28,846 nucleotides of DNA, taken from IMG/VR virus record IMGVR_UViG_3300010148_000081, positions 1 to 28,846 of that record. One strand, given 5' to 3'. The notes under the pieces were generated by a model, which did no database searches, was not told the DNA's origin, and was given only the letters and a program-made list of their open reading frames with translations. Below, piece after piece: positions 12,942-23,200 of this stretch (position 1 is the first letter of the stretch; the number at the start of each line of letters is the position of its first letter). This stretch comes from a virus. The position numbers and the translations under genes are program-made.

Positions 12942-13601
12942 TTAAGTCATAATAATTTTTAAATAATAAGCATCTGATGTTTGAGCAGTTCCCGCTATAA
13001 CATTAGCATCAGTATCAGTTCCCCCTCCTGTTATATTTACTTTTATTATTATTTCTCCTGCATTATAATTTGAATTTGGAGAAATCGTTAAATCAACCCT
13101 TCCATGTCTATGCGTTGCGTTAAACGAAAGCCATCTAATTAGGCCAGTTTGTTGATTGAAAACAATATTAGCATTTACGGTATTTTTTATTACTGATACA
13201 TTTAAAAATTCGTTACTGGTTGAACCAGAATTAGGGTCAATTATCCCTTCAATTATAACATTATAATCGGTTACACTAACAGAATTAAGAGTTGTTATTC
13301 CGGCATCTAATATATTTGAATTACCATTTGCGCCATTTTCATAAAATAATCCATTTAAATTAGCAACATAATCATCAACAGTTGCCCTTCTTATGAGAGC
13401 GCCAGTAATGCTATCATTAATATAATTACTTGCTACACCGTCAAAAATAGAAATTCTTGCTGACGATAAATTTGATGGGGATTTTGTGCCACCAACAAGA
13501 AGTTTAGTTCCTAAAAGACCTCCACCTCCACCTTGCCCACCGCCTAATAATCTTTTTTTGCGGGCTTTTATTCCTTTAGTAATAAGAAATAGAGGATTCA
13601 T
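12942..13601 (-). CDS. Putative virion/tail-tip protein, Gly-rich N-terminus, 219 aa
   Basis: Not recognised by family. The N-terminus has a short hydrophobic start, a basic patch (KARKKR, residues 12-17) and a Gly-rich stretch (about 20-28). The rest is strand-rich, with Asn, Thr, Ser and Gly typical of fibre or receptor-binding proteins, and contains a His cluster (THRHGRVDL). It is the last gene of the tail operon, directly after the long fibre-like gene, with GGGTGATTAG as ribosome site overlapping the upstream stop codon. A distal fibre tip, adhesin or fibre chaperone is plausible. Confidence 0.6.
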   Translation of the reverse strand: MNPLFLITKGIKARKKRLLGGGQGGGGGLLGTKLLVGGTKSPSNLSSARISIFDGVASNYINDSITGALIRRATVDDYVANLNGLFYENGANGNSNILDAGITTLNSVSVTDYNVIIEGIIDPNSGSTSNEFLNVSVIKNTVNANIVFNQQTGLIRWLSFNATHRHGRVDLTISPNSNYNAGEIIIKVNITGGGTDTDANVIAGTAQTSDAYYLKIIMT

Positions 13602-13605
13602 CTAA

Positions 13606-15789
13606 TCACCCAATAATTTCCCAATTGTTGTTCATGGTATAAATAAAAGTTTTAGCATTTCCACCACTAATAGACATTGGGCTTTGTGATGGTATTACTG
13701 ATAACTCAAAATATTCATCATAAAATCCTTGATTGATTAATTCAACACCTTTTTGAGAATGAAAATCAGTTTGATTGACAATGGGGGTATGTATTATAGT
13801 AGAACCAAATTTAACTAAAAATGAATATTGTGTTCCAATTGGCGGGGCACTGGGCAACATTAATTGACAATTACCCGCAGTAACAAAAGCCGTTCCGGTT
13901 AAATGAACAGGTATGTGTTTAAACGAATTGCCAAATACAAAAGAAATATTAGCATTACCGTTATTTCCTGTTGATGAAGTAATAAACCATTGACCTAAAT
14001 TTTGGTTTTGTCCTGTAAAATGAAGTCCTTGTTGTCCAAAAACATCAGATTGAAAATCAGTACCTATTTCCATTCCTTGAACTTTCATAGCCTGTAAAGT
14101 TACAGATTCTCTTGGTTTTATTAAAATAGCATCTCTATATTTATCTGTTGCATTTGGGCCTTGAGCAGACCATGTAAAAAATTGACTATCTAATAGAATT
14201 TCAGACAAATTTACGCATTTTTCGTTTCCTTGAACATCAAAGAAATATTCACTTGGCCTATTCCCACCATTTACTCTATTTCTTTGAAACATTAATGATG
14301 GGTCATTGGCTTGTTCATCAATAATAACAACATAAAGAGCAAAACTTGTAATATTATGTAAAGTAACAGTTTTATGATTTTTATTATCTGGTGTTCCAAG
14401 TCCTATAAATAATGCACCACCGCCAAAAACATCTTCGGGGTTGTAGCCCGTACCATATACATCTTGATTATTTTCAACTTCTAAATTATTAAGAGTTAAT
14501 TTAGCATATTCCGATTGGCTATTTTGAATGTTGCTTGGGTCATTTACTTGCCCTGCATTCTGCCCATTATGGGAAACATCGGTTGTTGGATTACTAACAT
14601 TAGAAGCACCATCATAACCAATATAATAATTTTCTTTTATTGGAGTAATAACCCCTCTATCTCCTAAACCTGAAAATGCATTAATTAAATCATTTAAAGA
14701 AGCATAAGCATGGTGCATAGGATTATAACCTTGTGTTGCATCAGCCGCTAATTCATAACCTTTAGACCTTATTCCGTTTGAACCCAAAACACCAGCGTCT
14801 AAATAAGGATTTCCGCCACCAACAGTATTTGATTGATATATATTTTTTCCTTGAACACTACCTAAAAATGCATTAACATTTCCATTATTAGAAATAAAAT
14901 TTGAATCAGTTATTATATTATTAGTAGCAATAATAGCGGCATCAGCATTCAATTGATTTTGTCCTAAAACATTACTAAAAGTTATGCTTGATTCTGCATT
15001 TAAGTCTGTATTGGAAGAACCGGAAGTAATTAATCTGTTTTGGCCGTGATTATTAACTAAACCACCGCCAGTCAAAACAACCCCATTTGAAACTACATCA
15101 AATACACCAAAGTTAGCCATAGCGTCCGAAGAATCAAAAGTAATTGATTTATTAACCCCTCCATCATTTAAAGTAAAAATAATATCTCTATCTGCGTCTT
15201 TATTTATAATATTTAAATTTCCGCCACCAACTAATGCCGATTCTTGTTCAATAAACATACCTAATGAAGTACCATAAATATGACCCATATTAGCATAAAT
15301 ATCAACACCGCTATTTTGTCCAATATGCAAACTATTTTCTGTTTTGTCATAAGTTAAATATTGAATATGGCAAGGATTTGCCCCTGTATAAGTAATTACT
15401 CCAATAATAGTATCTCCTAAAAGATATTCAGCGACTTTTTCAGAAGCGGTTGGATTTCTTAAAGTAACCGTTGGTTGTGAATAACTACCTGCTTGTCCTG
15501 TTGGCTTAGGAACAACTAATAGATGATAGCCATTTGTATAAGTAGCATCTAAAGTAAGGGTATCTCCTGTTACTTCTAAATAGTAGCCATTATATATTAT
15601 ATATCCATTTGCAACAGTAAATGATTGAGCATTTGGATTTGTAATATCAAAACCGCTAACAGGGTATCTTCCCGAAGAAGCGGTGCTTAGTGCTTTCAAT
15701 AAACCAGTATGGGGAAAGTCGTTTCCGTCCTCAATTTGATTAGGTGTTCCGTCTGTGCTTTGTCCAAAAAATTTAGGGTTTGTTACCAT
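13606..15789 (-). CDS. Tail fibre-like / receptor-binding protein, 727 aa
   Basis: The N-terminal 130 residues contain a typical virion-attachment region (FFGQSTDGTPNQIEDGNDF, then beta-rich TVANGYIIYNGYYLEV). The middle (about 180-420) is Asn/Gly/Ser-rich with short repeating strands (for example NLNIINKDADRDIIF and VVLTGGGLVNN), compatible with a trimeric beta-helical shaft. The C-terminal third is a mixed beta domain with Trp and aromatic residues (FFTWSAQG..., GQWFITSSTGNNG), likely a receptor-binding head. There is no signal peptide or enzymatic motif. Two bases separate it from the preceding collar/fibre-type gene; the ribosome site is GGTTGATT. The position at the end of the tail operon supports a host-recognition fibre. 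Confidence 0.65.
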   Translation of the reverse strand: MVTNPKFFGQSTDGTPNQIEDGNDFPHTGLLKALSTASSGRYPVSGFDITNPNAQSFTVANGYIIYNGYYLEVTGDTLTLDATYTNGYHLLVVPKPTGQAGSYSQPTVTLRNPTASEKVAEYLLGDTIIGVITYTGANPCHIQYLTYDKTENSLHIGQNSGVDIYANMGHIYGTSLGMFIEQESALVGGGNLNIINKDADRDIIFTLNDGGVNKSITFDSSDAMANFGVFDVVSNGVVLTGGGLVNNHGQNRLITSGSSNTDLNAESSITFSNVLGQNQLNADAAIIATNNIITDSNFISNNGNVNAFLGSVQGKNIYQSNTVGGGNPYLDAGVLGSNGIRSKGYELAADATQGYNPMHHAYASLNDLINAFSGLGDRGVITPIKENYYIGYDGASNVSNPTTDVSHNGQNAGQVNDPSNIQNSQSEYAKLTLNNLEVENNQDVYGTGYNPEDVFGGGALFIGLGTPDNKNHKTVTLHNITSFALYVVIIDEQANDPSLMFQRNRVNGGNRPSEYFFDVQGNEKCVNLSEILLDSQFFTWSAQGPNATDKYRDAILIKPRESVTLQAMKVQGMEIGTDFQSDVFGQQGLHFTGQNQNLGQWFITSSTGNNGNANISFVFGNSFKHIPVHLTGTAFVTAGNCQLMLPSAPPIGTQYSFLVKFGSTIIHTPIVNQTDFHSQKGVELINQGFYDEYFELSVIPSQSPMSISGGNAKTFIYTMNNNWEIIG

Positions 15790-15791
15790 GT

Positions 15792-16130
15792 TTAATCAAC
15801 CTCAATTAATAAAAATATCTCTAATGTTTCATTTGACGCTAATGGGCCAACTCCTTCAAAATTAATTCTACTAAGTAAATTATTTTGGGAGTCAAATAAA
15901 CCCATTTCTCGTATTACTGAACCTATAAGTAATTGACCTGCAATAGAAACTTTTGCTTCAATTACATTTATATCTGAATCAGACTTAACTATTGATGTAA
16001 GAAACCCACTCGGAACATCTAACGCATTTTGTGAAGGACTTGTTGAATTACCTCCAAAACCAACCTGTGCTGAATCTATTTTATTTTTAAGTTGTTGTGC
16101 TAAATAAGCCTTTAATTCATTCGTTATCAT
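15792..16130 (-). CDS. Small tail-collar/fibre N-terminal-type protein, 112 aa
   Basis: The C-terminal half (SVIREMGLFDSQNNLLSRINF...LEIFLLIEVD) follows the pattern of phage tail-collar/fibre N-terminal domains such as DUF3751, with the hallmark IREMGLFD and a following strand. The N-terminus is an amphipathic helix. The ATG overlaps the stop of the giant hub-like gene (ATGA) and follows a strong GGAGGAAACATT site. It probably links the hub to the fibre encoded next. Full-length collar proteins are usually fused to a fibre; here it is a stand-alone piece. Confidence 0.65.
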   Translation of the reverse strand: MITNELKAYLAQQLKNKIDSAQVGFGGNSTSPSQNALDVPSGFLTSIVKSDSDINVIEAKVSIAGQLLIGSVIREMGLFDSQNNLLSRINFEGVGPLASNETLEIFLLIEVD

Positions 16131-19100
16131 AATGTTTCCTCCGATAAATTAGTAATAGTCACTGATTGACCTCCTGCGAATCCTAATGGGGTGGTGCTTG
16201 TATTTAACTGTGTTCCAAAGCCAAGTTTCAAAGGATTTCCAGTTATTGCTCTTTTTCTAATTAATACTCTAATTTCTTTTATTTTTATCTCATCAAGTGT
16301 TTCTAAAGAATGTTCTCTATTTGTAAATTCTTTTCCTCTTAAGTGGGATTTAGTTTGTTTTGTATCTTGTATTAACTCAACTAATCTATCATCTAATGAT
16401 TTAGCGTATTTTCCTAATTCTAATTCCATTAGATTTGATAGTCTGTGCGAAACAGATAATACCATATACTCTCCCCTTTGAATATTTTCTCTTTTTAGTT
16501 CAAACTGAATAATATCTCCCGTTTTAATTTGTTCTAAACCATTAGTTGAAGCAGTTACTTTATAGGATTCATTTAATTCAGAATGAAGTTTTAAAAGATT
16601 TCTTGCTTCTATATCTACATCTTCTTGTGTAATAAGTTTATTATCAAACACTTCCAATGTTTTTCTTCCTATTTTCTTTATGCTTCTTAAGTCTTTCTTT
16701 ATTGCTTTATGCGAACTTCCATATAAAATAATTTCATTATAGAAAGCAAAGGTTGTCTTTTGTTTTTCAAATTCATATACTTGATACTTCCCATCTTCTG
16801 ATAATAATACATTAGCATATTTGTTAGCATCACTGTCATTGTTTATAACAAAATTACCATCAATAATTTCTATTTCTCTATCTTTTTTATTTAATAAAAA
16901 TCTTATTGCTGATAATAAATCATCTCCTTGAAAATTAGGAGCAGCAAAAACAGGATATTCTGGTTCATTTATTGAAGTAAATTTAATATTTTCGTTTTCT
17001 AAAAGAGTATGAGCCAATTCTTCGGATTCTTGTACAATGCTTACTGTATTACCTATTAAACATCTTGTACTATCTTTATGAAAATCTTTACCTACTCTAA
17101 CTGTAATAGGTTCACTTATACTAACTATTCCTTTTAATTTCTTTAAAGAATCAAATCGTAAATTATGTCCTTTACTTGATAATCCCGATTTATAAGTTTC
17201 TTCACCATCACTTAAACAAACAGTTGAAGGTAGGTTTTCATAAAAACTTGCTTGCATAGAAGTATTTATTAGTTTACTTGCATTTACTTTACCGGATAAA
17301 TCAACTATTAGATATGCAGAACCTATTCCCTCCATATCTTGACTACTATCATTATTGTCCATAATTTTATTGTTAGTGGTGTGGCTTTTTATATCACCAT
17401 AACATTCGTTAGCATTTGGTTTTTTAGTATATGAACTTGATAGATAACCGATGCTTATATCCGTTGGACTAAAATCATAAAAACAAATAGGATTAGGTTG
17501 ATAAATTCTAAGTTTCTCATTATTGATAGGAGAATCTAATGTTAATATTACTTTATCTGAATCGCTTTCGTCAATTTCGTGTGATATTACATAATTGAAA
17601 CTAAGACCTTCTAAGAAAAAGTTATTATCTTTATTAAGGTCACTTGGACGAGATAAATAACAACCAGTTAAATCTATATTTTTTAACCAAGCAAGTTCAT
17701 TATTTGTGGTATCAAAAGAATAAGGATATACAGAATCACCTGTGGATTGTCTATAATCACCTGCATTTGTATATAACGGAGTTTTTAAAGCCGCATTTAA
17801 TCTTGGTTTAAATGCTATTTTTAATCCATTGGCTTCATCAGGTAAATCAGGATTTTCTTGAACTGTACTTCCAAAATCCATATAATATGCATATTTATTG
17901 TAAAAATTTGACTTACTTGAAAGCAAGCCAAAAATAGTTCTTGATGCGCCCACTTGTTTTCTAAATAGTGCTTCTATTTCTGGAAAGGTTTCTCCGGCAG
18001 TTATTTGCTTTTTACCACCATCTTCAATACTAAAACCATTTAATGCAACTGGAATAAAATTAGTATAGGCCATTTCATTAGAATTAGTTGTGGATATATC
18101 TGCATGAGTATCGGATTTAGGGGAGTTTATCATTAAATTAAAAATATCTGAATAACCTTCATAGTTTCCTTCATTTACATATTGAGCAGTAATGGGAAGA
18201 TAAGTTCCTCCTTTTCTTGGAGTAGTAACATAATTATTTATTGTTCCTCCTAAAGTTTCTCCCCATTTATCATAATAAGCACTTGGGTTTTTACCCCAAC
18301 CTGTATCATCTGCTCCAATAAATTGACTACTGGCAATACTACTATTAGAACTAATCATGCCTGTTGTAACATGAGTAGCAGATTCTTGAATATAATTACT
18401 GGGTGGTGGTCTTTTAGTAATTATTTCTGTTACAAACCCTCCACCATAGTTTGTAGCATTACTATCGGGTATTGTATTTCCTCCATGAACTAAATCATTT
18501 CTTAGATTAACTGAATTAAATGCAGTTTCCAAAGCAGAATGATATTGACTTATTGTTCCTTCAAACGGTAAAGGTATTTCAACGGCAGTATATGTAATTC
18601 CGTCAGCATCAGGAGTATAGTCATTAGCAAAGTCATCGGGAATAGTGTCTATTTGATTTCCGTCAGCATTAGTTACATTAAACCAAAAGAAATATCCTTC
18701 TATATTACCATTAGAATTATATAATTTTATCGCAAACCAAAACTCCGATTCTTCAGGAGTTGTTCCCGAACTATGAGAATGAGGTGTTACTACGGCATTA
18801 AGTGTTACTTGCGGAGCAAACTCTATTAATCTCAAATTAGTCGCATTAAAAGCAGGATTATTAAAATAAGCGGTCTTTAACATATCAACACTTTTATCAA
18901 GACCTATAAAAGTATCACCAGTTCCTCTACCATTAAAGGAATTTCCAAGATATACTTCTTTTGGGACTCTTTTAATTTCTCCAACATATAAGTTATTTTT
19001 CATTTCATTAGCATATAAAGCACTATGGGCTAAACTACTTTGTCCTTCATTTAAAAAGAAACCTATTAAAAAACCAGTATCAGCAGCAATAAGAGCATCT

Positions 19101-22100
19101 CCGGCCATTATTTTTTCTCTATCACTTACTGCTCCTAAAGTACCCTGTATGCTATTAACTGATATAATATTACCCCCAATTGCAGAATCATATATATTAA
19201 TACTTGCAGGGTCGTTTCCTATATTATAACTCCCTGATTGAAGATAATAAGAGTTTGAAGCCTCGCTTCCTCCAAATAAAGGAACAGGAGTAAAAAGTTC
19301 TTTTGTTTTCGCATTTCCCATATTGTCATATTCAGGTATATTTTCAGGGTCTATCTGATTAAGTGCCCAATCAACAACAACTTCAGTTATTCTCATTATT
19401 CCTATATTCATTAAATTATTAATGTCTTTGTTAGATGAAATAATATTAGTAATAGAATAATCTTCATCAAGATTTGAATGTCTTGTTGTAGATAAATCTA
19501 CTATTTTAGAATCTGTTGTTCCTGCTGATACTGTTGGTAATATTCCTACAATATTATAGTTATTAATATTTCTAATTCTATTTGGATTTGCTAAACTATC
19601 AATTCTTGCTTCATGGTATGGTTGAGAATCGGAATTAACAAATAAAAACAATCTATCAGCCGCTTTAAATCTTTTTAACATATTTTTATCTGTGCTTGTA
19701 TCAAAATTACCCACTATATTTCTTATATCATTTCCTGCACTATTGCTATCAGCAACATCTATAACTTCATTTCCCCAAGTATAAGTAGCAAGATTAGTAG
19801 TGGCTATTTGTTTATCATCATAATTTGAATATGTAGGTGTAAAATATCCTCTTGCCTCTATTGGTAAATGCTTTGCGCTATTGAATTGCTTACGGCTTGG
19901 TATATGTTTCATACTATCATTTCTTGTAGAATTTACTTTATATGCAGCAGCATAATTAATTTCGTTACCTTTTTCTAAACTATAAATAGTATATACCGGA
20001 TTACCATATTTTTCAAAAGAAGTTATTGATACGCCATCATTACGGACTAATTCTACATTAAGAGGAACTGCGGCAATTGAAAATTCGTGCATATGCGCTA
20101 TTGTTTTTCCTCCATGTAAATGACCTACATTTATTATTTCTAATTCATGAGTGTTTTTATTATCAGCAGTAGTTGTGCCTAATATTCCTTTACTTATACC
20201 ATAAGAATTATGAATAGCGGTAATTGTTTGTCCTGTAGTATAATTAACTGTTCTATCTAAAACTATTATAGCAAAATCTGATGAAATATGTTGGTCTAAA
20301 ACAACCCCTACAAATATGCTATCTATAAACAAAGAATCATTTCTTCTTACTGTATGATTAGGAACAGTATAACTCCCACTTGTTCCGCTTATTCTTATCC
20401 AATCATCTCCAAAATTATTAGACCCAAGCGTATATCCTACTAAATCAAAAGTGGCATCATAGTCATTAACCATATTAATTTCTAATCTACCTAATGTAGC
20501 AGGAATATAAGGAGCAATTTCTATTGTATTTCCTTCTTCTGTTTCGGAAACCGATATAACCGAATAATCCATTAAAGTATTTACCATTAATATATCACTA
20601 TGAATTTCATTAGAATTTATAGAACCTTGCCCATCTCCCAAAACTGCTTGGAAATCAGCACCGTTAATATCTCCATCAACTTTACTTAAATGATAACCTA
20701 TTGCTTTAGAATTAGGTGAAGAAGAAGTATTAACTAAACTGCTATCTTCATGTCCTAATTCAGTTAATTGCATTCCTCCTGTAAAATATAAACCTTTATT
20801 AGAAGAACCCGATAAAGAAGTTACTGAATCAACTAATATATTACTGGCTAATGCTTTATTAAACATATAATTTTTAACCTGTTGAGTTCCTGCCCTTCTC
20901 GCTACAAATAATCTAAATACTCCGCCATTTTGAAAAGTATCTCCACCGCATTTTATTAAACTATAACTTTTCAAAAAAGCAGTTGTGCCTCCATTGTTAT
21001 CTGATGCAACAGTTCCTATAAAACCTATATAGTTATTATTAGATTGAGCAAATAGTCTATCCCCTTCTAATACTGTTTTAGTAGTAGTAATATTAGAACT
21101 ATTTTTGAAAGTAATAGTTTGATTATTAAAACCTGCTGAAACATATCCTATTTCAACTAAATCATTAAGCACTCCATAGGAACTATAAACTATATCATTA
21201 CTAAATAAAGTATCGCTATTAATGACAGGTGATAGTATTTTAGTCATTAAATCTCTACCTTCTACTTTCATTATACTTTGTCCATCTCTTCTATAATAGT
21301 CTAATACTTCAATTGTTCCGTTTAGTTTTTCATAATATAGATAATAATCATTATTTAAATGTAAAGCATCTTCTAAATACTTATCTAATTCAATGTCAAA
21401 AGTAAGTATATTAGCGTTAATATTTGCTGAAGAACATTTAAAGTAATTATATACAGAATTATTAGTTGTAGTAACTAAATATAAATCATTATGTCTGTTA
21501 TTTATTAAATCAAAATCCACAATAAGATTCTTTTTATATGGGCTAAATGCTCTTCTTAATAACTTATCACCTATATTAATTACAGGTGTTCCAATACTAA
21601 CATAATTTGTTTCGTTTTCAAGACGAGAAAGAGTATTTACAGTGTTGAGGGTTGGGTCGGCTTGTAATAATCTAATAGACCCATTAACACTAATATTTTC
21701 TATTATGTATAATCTATCATTTATTTTTATTTCTTCACCTACTTCAAAATAATCTGATGTTTCATTTGGCCCATCAACACTAAATCCTATATCACCATTA
21801 TTTAAAGTAATTTGTTGCGCTCCATTTGGGCCAACAAATAATCCAGTATCAATAAAAGTATGTAATTTATTTCTTTTTAGTCGCTGCCTTACTCTCATAG
21901 AAGTATTAACTTCTAATTTGCTTGGGTAAATTTTCATCATGTCAGCAATACTAACTTCAGAAAAAGAGGTTTTACCACGAATAGATTCTTCAATATTCAT
22001 TTCTATTACATTATAAGAATAATTTACTTTTTCATTTGAGTAATCATAATGTAAATATCTTGTTGGGCCTCTTGAAGTAAATTGAGGATTATTGGGTAAA

Positions 22101-23200
22101 ACTAAATCATCAGCATCTCTTCTTGCATTATAGAAAGATGTTTCATAATCAGTCAAATCGTGAGTTGGTAAACGATGGGCTTCATTAGCATGACTTATTC
22201 TAAGAATCCCTTGTAAATTAGTAGCAGTAGCATTTTCGGAAATACGAACTGAAGTAGGGCTTAATATTTCTGTAATATATGCTGATTCAGGAATATTCAT
22301 GTTTCCTGTTATTCCTCTATATAGTAAATCATCAATAGTTAATCCTCCGCTTATATTGCTAATATTTCTTATTACATCAGCAGTAAAATTCTGATATGGC
22401 CCATAAGCACAATCAAAAGTAATTTCAGTATAAGCATCAGTATCTAATATTCTTAGATTATCAACTAAACGAGTATTTAATGAAAACTTACCGTAGTCTT
22501 TAATTTCATTTGCGTAGTTTTGAGAAACGAGAAAAGTAGTTTTGATATGAGTTCCGCCATTTATAGTTTGTTGAACTGCGGCAGTATTTATTTCTTCTAC
22601 TACTGCAAAGTATTTTGTATTACTATCTAATTCATTTTCTTCTTTATTAAACCAAAAATAGGGGCGAGAAATATGTAAACTATCTTGTAAATCATTTTTA
22701 ATTCCTAAACCAATTGCAGTAAACCTACTATCAATTGGTGGCCCTTTAAATAATTTAAATTTAACACCGCTTGGAATTTCATTTCCTAAACTCGGCTCAA
22801 ATTTGATACTATCTCCATATTCATCTGCTGTATGAATTTCAGTAATTTTAGCAAAATGGTGTCTTAAATGGTTATCTGAATGAACCATAACAAAGAAATG
22901 ATGAGTAGAAATATCAGTTAATGATGATAAATCTAATCCTTCTTGTGAAAAAGAATCATAAACTTTCAAAACATTTCCTTCTGTTTTTTCTAAGTTAGTA
23001 TAATCATTTCTTAAATCATGTGCGCCAGTAACTTGAACAATAATATCATTATTATCAATTGCATCATCAGGAAAAATAATCGCTAATAAGGAATTACTGC
23101 TATATTGGTTTGCACAATGCAATACTGGATTATTTGGTGTATTTTGATTAGAATCAGCAGAAGGAGTTATTTCTCCCAAATTAAGAACCCTTAAAGCCAT
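16127..23200 (-). CDS. Giant tail hub/baseplate-like protein, 2357 aa
   Basis: This is the largest gene in the window, a quarter of its length. Two regions resemble siphophage tail hub (gp27/gpD-like) domains. One is around residues 480-660, ending in KVEGRDLMTKILSP. The other is 2090-2275, with DDLLSAIRFLLNK, IDGNFVI, a QEDVDIEARNLLKLHSEL helix, TGDIIQFELK and GEYMVLSVSHRL. Between them lie about 1400 residues of strand-rich sequence with recurring GD-x-L-[FI] turns and His clusters (1027-1038 and 1474-1476). The N-terminus (1-480) is beta-rich. The start follows GAGGTTGATTTGTA and overlaps the LamG gene stop; the stop overlaps the next start. It is placed between the distal-tail-like and fibre genes, where a hub is expected. 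No protease or lysozyme motif was recognised. Confidence 0.7.
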   Translation of the reverse strand: MALRVLNLGEITPSADSNQNTPNNPVLHCANQYSSNSLLAIIFPDDAIDNNDIIVQVTGAHDLRNDYTNLEKTEGNVLKVYDSFSQEGLDLSSLTDISTHHFFVMVHSDNHLRHHFAKITEIHTADEYGDSIKFEPSLGNEIPSGVKFKLFKGPPIDSRFTAIGLGIKNDLQDSLHISRPYFWFNKEENELDSNTKYFAVVEEINTAAVQQTINGGTHIKTTFLVSQNYANEIKDYGKFSLNTRLVDNLRILDTDAYTEITFDCAYGPYQNFTADVIRNISNISGGLTIDDLLYRGITGNMNIPESAYITEILSPTSVRISENATATNLQGILRISHANEAHRLPTHDLTDYETSFYNARRDADDLVLPNNPQFTSRGPTRYLHYDYSNEKVNYSYNVIEMNIEESIRGKTSFSEVSIADMMKIYPSKLEVNTSMRVRQRLKRNKLHTFIDTGLFVGPNGAQQITLNNGDIGFSVDGPNETSDYFEVGEEIKINDRLYIIENISVNGSIRLLQADPTLNTVNTLSRLENETNYVSIGTPVINIGDKLLRRAFSPYKKNLIVDFDLINNRHNDLYLVTTTNNSVYNYFKCSSANINANILTFDIELDKYLEDALHLNNDYYLYYEKLNGTIEVLDYYRRDGQSIMKVEGRDLMTKILSPVINSDTLFSNDIVYSSYGVLNDLVEIGYVSAGFNNQTITFKNSSNITTTKTVLEGDRLFAQSNNNYIGFIGTVASDNNGGTTAFLKSYSLIKCGGDTFQNGGVFRLFVARRAGTQQVKNYMFNKALASNILVDSVTSLSGSSNKGLYFTGGMQLTELGHEDSSLVNTSSSPNSKAIGYHLSKVDGDINGADFQAVLGDGQGSINSNEIHSDILMVNTLMDYSVISVSETEEGNTIEIAPYIPATLGRLEINMVNDYDATFDLVGYTLGSNNFGDDWIRISGTSGSYTVPNHTVRRNDSLFIDSIFVGVVLDQHISSDFAIIVLDRTVNYTTGQTITAIHNSYGISKGILGTTTADNKNTHELEIINVGHLHGGKTIAHMHEFSIAAVPLNVELVRNDGVSITSFEKYGNPVYTIYSLEKGNEINYAAAYKVNSTRNDSMKHIPSRKQFNSAKHLPIEARGYFTPTYSNYDDKQIATTNLATYTWGNEVIDVADSNSAGNDIRNIVGNFDTSTDKNMLKRFKAADRLFLFVNSDSQPYHEARIDSLANPNRIRNINNYNIVGILPTVSAGTTDSKIVDLSTTRHSNLDEDYSITNIISSNKDINNLMNIGIMRITEVVVDWALNQIDPENIPEYDNMGNAKTKELFTPVPLFGGSEASNSYYLQSGSYNIGNDPASINIYDSAIGGNIISVNSIQGTLGAVSDREKIMAGDALIAADTGFLIGFFLNEGQSSLAHSALYANEMKNNLYVGEIKRVPKEVYLGNSFNGRGTGDTFIGLDKSVDMLKTAYFNNPAFNATNLRLIEFAPQVTLNAVVTPHSHSSGTTPEESEFWFAIKLYNSNGNIEGYFFWFNVTNADGNQIDTIPDDFANDYTPDADGITYTAVEIPLPFEGTISQYHSALETAFNSVNLRNDLVHGGNTIPDSNATNYGGGFVTEIITKRPPPSNYIQESATHVTTGMISSNSSIASSQFIGADDTGWGKNPSAYYDKWGETLGGTINNYVTTPRKGGTYLPITAQYVNEGNYEGYSDIFNLMINSPKSDTHADISTTNSNEMAYTNFIPVALNGFSIEDGGKKQITAGETFPEIEALFRKQVGASRTIFGLLSSKSNFYNKYAYYMDFGSTVQENPDLPDEANGLKIAFKPRLNAALKTPLYTNAGDYRQSTGDSVYPYSFDTTNNELAWLKNIDLTGCYLSRPSDLNKDNNFFLEGLSFNYVISHEIDESDSDKVILTLDSPINNEKLRIYQPNPICFYDFSPTDISIGYLSSSYTKKPNANECYGDIKSHTTNNKIMDNNDSSQDMEGIGSAYLIVDLSGKVNASKLINTSMQASFYENLPSTVCLSDGEETYKSGLSSKGHNLRFDSLKKLKGIVSISEPITVRVGKDFHKDSTRCLIGNTVSIVQESEELAHTLLENENIKFTSINEPEYPVFAAPNFQGDDLLSAIRFLLNKKDREIEIIDGNFVINNDSDANKYANVLLSEDGKYQVYEFEKQKTTFAFYNEIILYGSSHKAIKKDLRSIKKIGRKTLEVFDNKLITQEDVDIEARNLLKLHSELNESYKVTASTNGLEQIKTGDIIQFELKRENIQRGEYMVLSVSHRLSNLMELELGKYAKSLDDRLVELIQDTKQTKSHLRGKEFTNREHSLETLDEIKIKEIRVLIRKRAITGNPLKLGFGTQLNTSTTPLGFAGGQSVTITNLSEETL

